DNA of 46,926 nt, taken from assembly GCF_000373105.1 (NCBI RefSeq), contig NZ_KB890452.1, positions 1 through 46,926 on the forward strand, read 5' to 3'. Source of the stretch: Neolewinella persica DSM 23188. GTDB lineage: Bacteria; Bacteroidota; Bacteroidia; Chitinophagales; Saprospiraceae. The notes under the pieces were generated by a model. That model was not told the DNA's origin, ran no database searches, and saw nothing but the letters and a program-made list of their open reading frames with translations. Shown here piece after piece: positions 16,347 to 22,710 of this stretch; position 1 is the stretch's first letter; each line of letters opens with the position of its first letter. A program made the position numbers and the translations under genes.

Positions 16347-18002
16347 ATGATGCGCTTCTTGTTTTTCCTCCTCTGCTCCGCCTTTTTGTTAACAGCCTGT
16401 GAAGATACTTCTGAAGTGGCTACCGCAGACACCGCGGAGCCTGCCACGGAAACTTCCCCTGCACCTGCGACCGCGCCTGATGCAAAGTTCCGCCCTGCCC
16501 TGCACTTCACCCCACCCTTCGGCTGGATGAACGACCCCAACGGTATGGTATATTACGAAGGAGAATACCACCTTTTCTACCAGTATTATCCCGATGGAAA
16601 CGTCTGGGGACCAATGCATTGGGGGCATGCCGTCAGCAGTGACCTGGTAAGTTGGGAGCACCTCCCGATTGCGCTTTATCCAGACAAGCTCGGTTACATT
16701 TTCTCGGGCAGCGCGGTAGTAGATTTCAACAATACCAGTGGCTTCGGCGAAGGTGGCGCACCGCCCCTTGTCGCCATTTACACCTACCATGACATGGCTG
16801 GCGAAAAGGCCGGCCGGGATGACTTCCAAAGCCAGGCAATAGCCTACTCCAATGACAAAGGGCGAACCTGGACCAAATATGCGGGCAATCCCGTAATCCC
16901 TAACCAGGGCGTTCGGGATTTTCGGGACCCGAAGGTCATTTGGGATGAAGCCAATGCTCAATGGGTGATGGTGCTTGCCGCCCAGGACCGCGTACAGTTT
17001 TTTGGCTCTCCCAACCTAGAGAACTGGACCCTACTCAGCGAATTCGGTCAGGATGCCCGTAACCACTCCGGCGTATGGGAATGCCCCGAATTGTTTCCGC
17101 TGACGGTAATGGAAACGGGAGAGCAAGCCTGGGTGCTGAACGTCAGCATCAACCCAGGCGGTGCCAACGGCGGCTCCGGCACTTTCTACTTCCCTGGGAA
17201 CTGGGACGGCAAAACCTTTCAGCCTTTGCGGGAAGCACAGTTCTCCCCTACTGACACCGTTAATTGGGTCGATTATGGCCGTGACAATTACGCCGGGGTT
17301 ACCTTCAGTGACCTGCCTGACGGACGCAGGGTCTTTATGGGATGGATGAGCAACTGGGATTATGCCCGGCAGGTACCTACCGAAACCTGGCGCAGTGCAA
17401 TGACGGTTCCGCGCGACCTTAGCCTGCACGAAACCGACTTCGGCACCCGGCTGTGGCAACAGCCGGTGAAAGAATTGCAAAAGCTTCGGGGACCGGTCCG
17501 GAAGCTGGACATGAAACGCCTGTCCGATGGCGTTACCGTGGTAGACCTGAAAGACCTGGCACCCGATGGTGCCTTTGAACTGGACCTTACGATTGATTTG
17601 GTGGACAGTGATGCCGAGGAACTTTACCTCACGCTGAGTGATGAAAGCGGGGAACACTTTTACCGCACCGGATACTCCCGAAAATCGGGGGTGGAGAATG
17701 CTTTTTTCACCGACCGGCGGGCTTCCGGCAATACGGATGTCCACCCAAAATTTGCGCCTGACCGACTGACCATTGCTCCCCGCTGGAGTAACGAGGACCA
17801 TCTCCGCATCCACGCCATTTTTGACCGCACCTCTGCGGAGGTATTCTTCGACCAGGGCGATCCGGTGCTGACGGATATATTCTTTCCCGAAGAGCCGTTT
17901 ACAAAGTTGACGATTGAGGTGAACGGTACCTCCGGAGAAGGGATGCCGGCCGGATGGGGGCTGGTGGAAGGGAAAATTTGGGGATTGAGACGGGCGGATT
18001 AA
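16347..18002 (+). CDS. GH32 fructan hydrolase lipoprotein (levanase/inulinase-like)
   Basis: A 551-residue protein. The signal ends in lipobox LLTAC with lipid-carrying C18; residues 19-47 form an Ala/Thr/Pro-rich linker. The GH32 five-blade propeller shows nucleophile D63 in GWMNDPNGM, the transition-state stabiliser D194 in FRDPK, and acid/base E245 in WECPEL; the C-terminal beta-sandwich runs from about 380. It should release fructose from levan, inulin or sucrose-type substrates; the exact specificity is not readable. Probably surface- or periplasm-anchored. No SusC/SusD pair or fructokinase is adjacent, so this is not an obvious fructan utilisation locus. A REP-like motif lies inside the linker-coding part. 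Confidence 0.95.
   Translation: MMRFLFFLLCSAFLLTACEDTSEVATADTAEPATETSPAPATAPDAKFRPALHFTPPFGWMNDPNGMVYYEGEYHLFYQYYPDGNVWGPMHWGHAVSSDLVSWEHLPIALYPDKLGYIFSGSAVVDFNNTSGFGEGGAPPLVAIYTYHDMAGEKAGRDDFQSQAIAYSNDKGRTWTKYAGNPVIPNQGVRDFRDPKVIWDEANAQWVMVLAAQDRVQFFGSPNLENWTLLSEFGQDARNHSGVWECPELFPLTVMETGEQAWVLNVSINPGGANGGSGTFYFPGNWDGKTFQPLREAQFSPTDTVNWVDYGRDNYAGVTFSDLPDGRRVFMGWMSNWDYARQVPTETWRSAMTVPRDLSLHETDFGTRLWQQPVKELQKLRGPVRKLDMKRLSDGVTVVDLKDLAPDGAFELDLTIDLVDSDAEELYLTLSDESGEHFYRTGYSRKSGVENAFFTDRRASGNTDVHPKFAPDRLTIAPRWSNEDHLRIHAIFDRTSAEVFFDQGDPVLTDIFFPEEPFTKLTIEVNGTSGEGMPAGWGLVEGKIWGLRRAD
16460..16477 (+). repeat. REP-like right-half motif inside the GH32 coding sequence
   Basis: TGCACCTGCGACCGCGCC matches the right-half consensus at 17 of 18 bases and is read in frame as A-P-A-T-A-P (residues 39-44) of the lipoprotein linker. 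Convergence of a Pro/Ala-rich linker is an alternative explanation. Confidence 0.5.
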
Positions 18003-18142
18003 GAAACCTTGCAATGGGCAGGCCAGGTTTCTACAGAAAAGGCTATAAAAAGCACAACGATCCTCTTTCAAAGCAACCCTAAAAACCCCCAACACCTCCC
18101 GTAGCATAGCAATTATTGCCTCTTTTCAAAAAATTTAAGAAA

Positions 18143-18209
18143 ACATTGTCAAGACAATGTAAAAGTAAGTCTTCTTATTCATGATAGTAAAACTATCATC
18201 TTAGATAGT
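18143..18209. promoter_or_regulatory. Palindromes upstream of the TPR protein gene
   Basis: ACATTGTC-AA-GACAATGT (18143-18160) is a perfect 8-bp inverted repeat. ATGATAGT-AAA-ACTATCAT (18181-18199) is a second perfect one, and ACTATC (18192-18197) can alternatively pair with GATAGT (18204-18209). The region is much richer in A/T than its surroundings and lies 25-90 bp before the start codon, fitting repressor operators or a leader with two competing hairpins. Confidence 0.55.
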
Positions 18210-18233
18210 AGTTCTATTAACAAATTCACAATC

Positions 18234-19073
18234 ATGAAGAACTCACGCTTAACCTCTTTGCTTTTAGTGTTGCTTTTCCCGCTTCTGCTTACGGGTCAGG
18301 TCACTGAACTTCCCATGATGCCAGCTTCTGGTATTACCAGTTATGGCAACCTTCCCGTAGCCCAACTCAACCGGGCCCACCGGCAGCAGCTTACCGGCCA
18401 GTTCGAGCTAGCGCTACTGACCTACAATAGTGCCCTGGCCTGGCAACCGGATTGGGTTCCCGCCCTTGCCGCCCGTTCCGAGTTACTCTACCGTTTGGGG
18501 CGTAGCCTGGAAGCACAGAAGGACCGCATGCAGGCCTCCAGACAAAACCCGACGGCTACGGCCTTCTTCCTCGCGAAAGGAAGAAACGGCCTGATGCCTT
18601 TCCTGGCGCTTTACCCGCGCGACTGGTACCAGGCGAACTACGGCTTTACCGATGACATCAGCACTGCAAATGAATTGGACTCTCCAAACGCCTACTTCTA
18701 TAAGCAGTACATGAGTATTATCAATGCTCCAGATACGGCCATGGCCGTACTGGCGCTGCAACAAAAAGTAGACCAGGACGTGATCGCTTCCCGCCGGACG
18801 CTTGAGGCCCTGCCTAAGACCTACAACCAGGGGGTACGCAAGATGCTGCTGGCCAACCTTTCGATGCTCAATCACGACTACGCCCAGGCCATCAACCTTT
18901 ACACGGACGCTTCCCTGAAGGACGCCGTTAACTGGCCTGAACTCTACTACAACCGTGGTCTTGGCCACATCCTGCTCAACAATTACATGAACGGATGTGA
19001 AGACCTCTCTAAGTCCGCAAAAGATGGCTTTAAGCCAGGCGTCCTGATGTTCCAGAGCCTCTGTAACTTCTAG
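18234..19073 (+). CDS. Secreted TPR-like protein, unknown function
   Basis: A 279-residue protein with signal peptide (MKNSRLTSLLLVLLFPLLLTGQ). Helical TPR-like repeats are visible at about 45-105 (RAHRQQLTGQFELALLTYNSALAWQPDWVPALAARSELLYRLGRSLEAQKDR) and near the C-terminus (LANLSMLNHDYAQAINLYTDASLKDAVNWPELYYNRGLGHILLNNYMNGCEDLSKS). Such proteins usually act as periplasmic protein-interaction scaffolds; no partner is known. The unusually palindromic leader suggests specific regulation. An SPFH lipoprotein gene follows after 56 bp on the same strand, so the two may be one transcript. Confidence 0.75.
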   Translation: MKNSRLTSLLLVLLFPLLLTGQVTELPMMPASGITSYGNLPVAQLNRAHRQQLTGQFELALLTYNSALAWQPDWVPALAARSELLYRLGRSLEAQKDRMQASRQNPTATAFFLAKGRNGLMPFLALYPRDWYQANYGFTDDISTANELDSPNAYFYKQYMSIINAPDTAMAVLALQQKVDQDVIASRRTLEALPKTYNQGVRKMLLANLSMLNHDYAQAINLYTDASLKDAVNWPELYYNRGLGHILLNNYMNGCEDLSKSAKDGFKPGVLMFQSLCNF

Positions 19074-19129
19074 AATTAGACCAACCCAAACACCGCCATT
19101 ACTAATTCACCCTTTTTAATCCAAATGCC

Positions 19130-19951
19130 ATGAAAAACTTCTTTTATTTCTCCGCTTTGCTCGTCGCTATTTCCATGATTCTACCCAGTTGTACGATCGT
19201 CCGTGAGGGCGAGGTGGGGGTAAAACGCACCTTAGGAAAGTATCAGGAGAAATCCGTGGACAAGGGCGTAGCGTTCTTCAACCCCTTTATCACCAGTATT
19301 CAAAAGGTGAGTACGCAGACTGAGAACCTGGAAGTCGGGCTCAACCTGCCTTCAAAAGAAGGGCTCAATATCAGGGCCGAAATCTCCATCCTGTATAGCC
19401 TGAATGGCACCCAGGCAGCGGAGGTATTGCGCCAGCTCGGGGTAAATTATGAGCGGTCCGTAATCTTACCGGTTTTTCGTTCTGCGGTCGCTGATGTTTC
19501 CGCCCGCTACTACGCAAAGGATATGCATACCGGACAACGGGCCGTAATTGAACAAGCCATCAAGGAGCAGATGAGTACGAACCTGGAAGGACGTGGCATC
19601 CTCATCGAGACCGTGTTGGTAAAATCAATCCAGTTACCGACCAACCTGGCCCGTTCCATTGAAGAGAAACTCGAAGCAGAGCAGCAGGCGCTAAGAATGG
19701 AATTCGTCCTCCAGCAGGCTAAGCAAGAGGCCGATCAGCAGCGCATAAAAGCTGAAGGCACCCGTGATGCGCAATTGATCATTGCCGAAGGATTGACGCC
19801 CGAGATACTCAAATTCAAGTCCATTGAAGCCTTCCTAGAACTGGCTAAATCTTCTAACGCAAAAGTTATTATTACCGACAGTAACATGCCAATGATGATG
19901 AACGATGGTCAGGTAACTCCGGTCATTTCCGGAAATTCCAAGATGAAATAG
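19130..19951 (+). CDS. Prohibitin-like SPFH/Band 7 lipoprotein
   Basis: A 273-residue protein. The lipobox ILPSC gives a lipid-carrying C21. The SPFH domain spans about 24-185 (REGEVGVKRTLGKYQ, GVAFFNPFI, FRSAVADVSARYYAKD, LEGRGILIETVLVKSIQLP), followed by a coiled coil (EEKLEAEQQALRMEFVLQQAKQEADQQRIKAEGTRDAQ) and a short tail. SPFH proteins assemble into large rings on membranes and control proteases or microdomains; prohibitin family is the nearest type. The lipoprotein anchor replaces the usual transmembrane helix. A canonical terminator follows at 20008. Confidence 0.9.
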   Translation: MKNFFYFSALLVAISMILPSCTIVREGEVGVKRTLGKYQEKSVDKGVAFFNPFITSIQKVSTQTENLEVGLNLPSKEGLNIRAEISILYSLNGTQAAEVLRQLGVNYERSVILPVFRSAVADVSARYYAKDMHTGQRAVIEQAIKEQMSTNLEGRGILIETVLVKSIQLPTNLARSIEEKLEAEQQALRMEFVLQQAKQEADQQRIKAEGTRDAQLIIAEGLTPEILKFKSIEAFLELAKSSNAKVIITDSNMPMMMNDGQVTPVISGNSKMK

Positions 19952-20007
19952 CATCGCAAGATGCAAGATAAAGTGAGTGTGTCTAGTATTCAGTCTTATT
20001 CATTTTT

Positions 20008-20038
20008 GCACCACGTCTGGTAGGGCGTGGTGCTTTTT
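20008..20038 (+). terminator. Rho-independent terminator of the SPFH gene
   Basis: Stem GCACCACG (20008-20015) / CGTGGTGC (20026-20033), 10-nt loop, then TTTTT. It lies 56 bp after the stop of the SPFH gene and therefore separates it from the M23 lipoprotein. Confidence 0.93.
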
Positions 20039-20048
20039 CGTGTTAAGT

Positions 20049-20066
20049 GGCGCGGCCGCAGGTGCA
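20049..20066 (-). repeat. REP-like element, left half
   Basis: GGCGCGGCCGCAGGTGCA, exact consensus, 11 bp after the T-run of the terminator and 73 bp before the M23 gene. Its purine-rich tail (AAAGAGCAAAG) is again present. No right half follows before the gene. Confidence 0.8.
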
Positions 20067-20138
20067 GATATTGTTGAAAGAGCAAAGTTCCTTACCCTCG
20101 GCCGTATCTTTCCGCCAAACGTCTGTCTTTCCATCCCA

Positions 20139-21314
20139 ATGCGTCTTTCCTCAAAATCCCGTTTCTACCTCTTCGTTTTTATCATCCTCGGTCTACTGAC
20201 AACCTACGCCGGTTGTGGTGGCCGGGACCTGATGGGAGACACCAAGTCCTTTTTTCAACGCCTCTTCGGGCCAGCCACTCCCCGTGCTGCCTTCCGAAAG
20301 ATGGCCATCAAAGACGCTGTAGTGGGTGAACAAGACCTCGACCTATGGGACGGTGCCTACGACGTTGCCAAAAACACCCCGCTCAACGTCAAGCTGCCGC
20401 ACCGCGAGATGGTTCATCTCGACAATCAGTTGATTCTCTCCGCCCAGGCCATGCGGTTTCGCCTCCCCCCCGGGCGGCTGCTCCGCATCCGCGCCCTCAA
20501 CGACAGCGAGCACCTCTTCGGCGAGCTCTTCCGCCTGAAGGGCGGAGTTGCCTCCAGGCGACCAACCGACTGGTTCACCGCAGAAGGTCGGGAGATCACC
20601 TACGAAACATCCTGGATCCACGGCGAAGAACTTTTGCTCGTGGTGCAAACCGCTCCCTGGAATTTCACCCGGTACGAGTTGCAGATTACGACCGAACCCA
20701 CCCTGCTGTTCCCCGTTGCGGGCAAGGACGAAAAAGCCATCCAAAGTTTCTGGGGTGCCCCGCGCGACGGCGGTAACCGCAAGCATGAAGGCAACGACAT
20801 CTTCGCCCCCAAAGGCACCAACCTCCTTGCCCTTACCGACGGTGAGATCTCCCGGTTGACCGATTCCGGCCTCGGCGGCAAAACCGTCTGGCTATATGAT
20901 CGGGAGCGCGGCCTCCGGTATTATTACGCCCACCTCGATGAACAGCTGGTCCGCAAAGGCCAACGCGTAAAGCGCGGAGACATCGTTGGTACCGTAGGCA
21001 ATACCGGTAATGCCCGCACTACCCCACCCCACCTGCACCTAGGCATTTACGACAACGGTGCGATCGACCCCTACCCTTTCCTGCAAAGCGCCGATGTACT
21101 CCCCCCGGAATCACCGCTGCCCCTGGCTGAACCGGCGGCGCGGATGAATGTCCCAGACAGGGGAAATCACTATCTCCGCCTGAGTCCTGATAGCGACGGC
21201 TCCGTCATTCGGCAACTGGACAACGGAGAATTGGTCACCGTACTCGGCGTATCGGAGCGATTCCGACGGGTTAAGACGGAGCGGGGGGAGATTGGGTATG
21301 CTAATTTCGATTAG
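20139..21314 (+). CDS. M23-family peptidase lipoprotein with C-terminal SH3 domain
   Basis: A 391-residue protein. The signal ends in TYAGC with lipid-carrying C26. The LytM/M23 metallopeptidase domain (about 205-320) has H216 and D220 (KHEGNDIFAP) and the HxH pair H298/H300 (PPHLHLGI), so the zinc site is complete and the enzyme should cleave peptidoglycan peptides. A bacterial SH3 region (NHYLRLSPDSDGSVIRQLDNGELVTVLG) ends the protein. The start at 20139 (MRLSSKSRFYLF) puts the signal peptide at the N-terminus; an upstream in-frame start would read through the terminator and the REP half. Confidence 0.93.
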   Translation: MRLSSKSRFYLFVFIILGLLTTYAGCGGRDLMGDTKSFFQRLFGPATPRAAFRKMAIKDAVVGEQDLDLWDGAYDVAKNTPLNVKLPHREMVHLDNQLILSAQAMRFRLPPGRLLRIRALNDSEHLFGELFRLKGGVASRRPTDWFTAEGREITYETSWIHGEELLLVVQTAPWNFTRYELQITTEPTLLFPVAGKDEKAIQSFWGAPRDGGNRKHEGNDIFAPKGTNLLALTDGEISRLTDSGLGGKTVWLYDRERGLRYYYAHLDEQLVRKGQRVKRGDIVGTVGNTGNARTTPPHLHLGIYDNGAIDPYPFLQSADVLPPESPLPLAEPAARMNVPDRGNHYLRLSPDSDGSVIRQLDNGELVTVLGVSERFRRVKTERGEIGYANFD

Positions 21315-21354
21315 TGAATGGGAGAAGGGGGGAATGGGAGAATGAGCTACCGCA
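21315..21354 (-). repeat. GCGGTAGCT-anchored word array
   Basis: Read on the minus strand: GCGGTAGCTCATTCTCCCATTC, broken into an anchor GCGGTAGC and repeats of the word CATTC/CCCATTC up to the stop codon of the M23 gene. It resembles arrays at 22581, 22662 and 24496-24540, each with an anchor GCGG(C/T)AGC and a different short word. Confidence 0.5.
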
Positions 21355-21724
21355 GGTACCATTCGCGGCGCTGCGCTTGCTCACCTTGGCCTGGACGAAG
21401 GTCGTTCCGCGACCGAGCGGAAGCGTTTGCCTCCGGCAACGCGGCGTTGCGCTTGCCAAGTTGTCAAACATTTCACGAGAGTGCGATACGTGATAATCTG
21501 CGAAAGCAAGAGGAATAATTAAAAAATTTCCTGTCTTCAGACTCTGATTAAGTCCATCCTGTTTACACACCCAAAAACGTTAATTTTCGTACCGGAAACA
21601 GAATAAAGAAATACCTCAGTCGAGTAAATTTCAACTGACGATCGTACGCCAGCCACTATCTCCGGATAACGGTACGGATCTTCAAGAAGGTTATTGAAAA
21701 CCCTTTCGAGCATTAGCCTGTGTC
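21315..21724. other. Non-coding gap of 410 bp
   Basis: The first 40 bp are a word array (separate entry). About 21365-21460 is G/C-rich with two related segments (GGCGCTGCGCTTGC, GGCGTTGCGCTTGC) and no coding signal. From 21500 to 21724 the sequence is A/T-rich with no gene, repeat or RNA that I can identify. The gap separates the plus-strand M23 gene from the minus-strand pair ending at 21725. Confidence 0.6.
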
Positions 21725-22234
21725 TTACTGCTCGTCTTGAAACTTCCTCACCCAGTCTGTCCCAGTCTGAGTCTCATTAAGCGTAGCGAGTAAAGAATCG
21801 ATGACAGAAGACGGTAGGAGAATAGTAAAGAAGGTCGCCTTATTAAGCCTTAGGATCAAGGCCAACGTAGACTCAAGCAGCGAAATTTTATTCTCTTCCT
21901 GAGAGGAGACCACGGCTAAAATCAGCTCGTCATTCAAAGGATATTCAACGGACAGGTTCATCCAATATTTAGAGTCCCCATACTTCTTAAGATTACTAAA
22001 TTCGTCCTTCGCTTGAAATTTAAACTGCGAGACAAATCCATAAATATTACCCGCTACTAGTTCGAAAACCAGGTCTTCTGCATATCGTGCAGAAAAAATT
22101 CGGTCCGTTTTGGGATCAACAAATAACATCCCAGCGTGCAGGCTTCCAATTTGCAATAACCCCTTTTCCTTAAAAACCGTCCGTGCTTGTCCTCCTTCCT
22201 GAAGATTAAAAATAATTTCTTCAGGGCTGTTCAA
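21725..22234 (-). CDS. Unknown protein, second frame of a probably frameshifted gene
   Basis: A 169-codon frame beginning at a TTG (22234) that overlaps the TGA of the preceding frame. No family is recognised. It contains an alternating hydrophobic pattern (LQIGSLHAGMLFVDPKTDRIFSARYAEDLVFELVAGNIYG; STLALILRLNKATFFTILLPSSV) and no signal peptide. Its frame is -1 relative to the upstream frame, and a slippery heptamer T-TTT-TTA is positioned so that -1 slippage would join the two into one 271-residue protein (junction reading GGDFL-IWLNSPEE). Base composition is richer in A/T than its neighbours, compatible with transfer. It may be independent with a coupled TTG start. Confidence 0.55.
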   Translation of the reverse strand: MNSPEEIIFNLQEGGQARTVFKEKGLLQIGSLHAGMLFVDPKTDRIFSARYAEDLVFELVAGNIYGFVSQFKFQAKDEFSNLKKYGDSKYWMNLSVEYPLNDELILAVVSSQEENKISLLESTLALILRLNKATFFTILLPSSVIDSLLATLNETQTGTDWVRKFQDEQ

Positions 22235-22248
22235 CCAGATAAAAAATC
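22198..22248 (-). promoter_or_regulatory. Possible -1 frameshift site with downstream stem
   Basis: On the minus strand T-TTT-TTA (22246-22240) lies in the zero frame exactly as a -1 slippery heptamer requires. After a 14-nt spacer, CCTGAAGA (22225-22218) pairs perfectly with TCTTCAGG (22205-22198) around a 12-nt loop. The spacer is longer than the classical 5-9 nt. A sequencing or real indel in the T6 run would give the same picture. Confidence 0.45.
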
Positions 22249-22539
22249 ACCGCCTAATCCTCTTACATCGATACTATAGCATGGAGTTGGTCTCAAATAT
22301 TCATCAATGTATGCCGCTCCCCCTTCAAAGTATTGCCCCGTTAAATAGGTGAGCATAAATCTCTTCGTCACGCTAGGAAACTCAATATCCAGCAGACTTT
22401 CAATAGAGCTAAACACCGCAGTACGAACTTCGGTCTGGAATGAAGTACATCTTTCCCAGTAGAACATAATGTGCGTGATATTAAAAAAGTAGAATAAGGA
22501 GATCACATTTTGGCCCTCTCGCCAAAGCATGCAACCCAA
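22231..22539 (-). CDS. Unknown protein, first frame of a probably frameshifted gene
   Basis: A 102-residue frame starting at ATG 22539, with no recognised family. It has a hydrophobic stretch near residues 10-27 (VISLFYFFNITHIMFYW) that is not a typical signal, then TAVFSSIESLLDIEFPSVTKRFMLTYLTGQYFEGGAAYIDEYLRPTP. It ends shortly after a run of six T residues (GAT TTT TTA TCT GGT TGA). The next frame overlaps it by 4 bp in the -1 register. The pair is best read as one gene, either recoded or broken. It is A/T-rich and lies between arrays of short repeats. Confidence 0.55.
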   Translation of the reverse strand: MGCMLWREGQNVISLFYFFNITHIMFYWERCTSFQTEVRTAVFSSIESLLDIEFPSVTKRFMLTYLTGQYFEGGAAYIDEYLRPTPCYSIDVRGLGGDFLSG

Positions 22540-22580
22540 GACAATGCAACTACGGTAGCAAACCGAGGTAACAAGTAACA

Positions 22581-22620
22581 GCGGCAGCTATTCAATCATT
22601 CACTTATTCCATTATTCACC
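22581..22620 (+). repeat. GCGGCAGCT-anchored word array (ATTC words)
   Basis: GCGGCAGCTATTCAATCATT begins at 22581 and continues with CAYTTATTCC/ATTATTCACC-like words to about 22620. It lies upstream of the unknown gene pair and 42 bp before a second anchored array. Confidence 0.5.
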
Positions 22621-22661
22621 CATTTACAGGGCGAAAGAGCGCAGCGAAATGAGTGGCAACA

Positions 22662-22710
22662 GCGGCAGCAACTCAGTGACTCAGTGACTCATCAACTCAC
22701 TACTCACTAA
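22662..22710 (+). repeat. GCGGCAGC-anchored word array (ACTCAGTG words)
   Basis: GCGGCAGC at 22662-22669 is followed by two exact ACTCAGTG words, then ACTCATCA and ACTCACT variants. The array runs into the last codons of the ABC transporter gene on the opposite strand, so the protein C-terminus (EEVSE) is partly encoded by it. Confidence 0.55.

Noticed and set aside
12796..18002. Classical polysaccharide utilisation locus around the GH13 and GH32 genes
   Set aside because: No SusC/SusD-like pair, sugar transporter or linked regulator is present; terminators and differing promoters separate the genes.
17031..18107. 358-codon open frame on the minus strand
   Set aside because: It is antisense to the GH32 gene, which has all catalytic residues; the frame is open because of the G/C-rich codon use of the real gene.
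19977..20138. N-terminal extension of the M23 lipoprotein
   Set aside because: The extension reads through a strong terminator and the REP half and would bury the signal peptide; the start at 20139 gives a proper lipobox.
21318..21518. Short open frame downstream of the M23 gene
   Set aside because: It is made of the word array and G/C-rich non-coding DNA, with no promoter or recognisable protein features.
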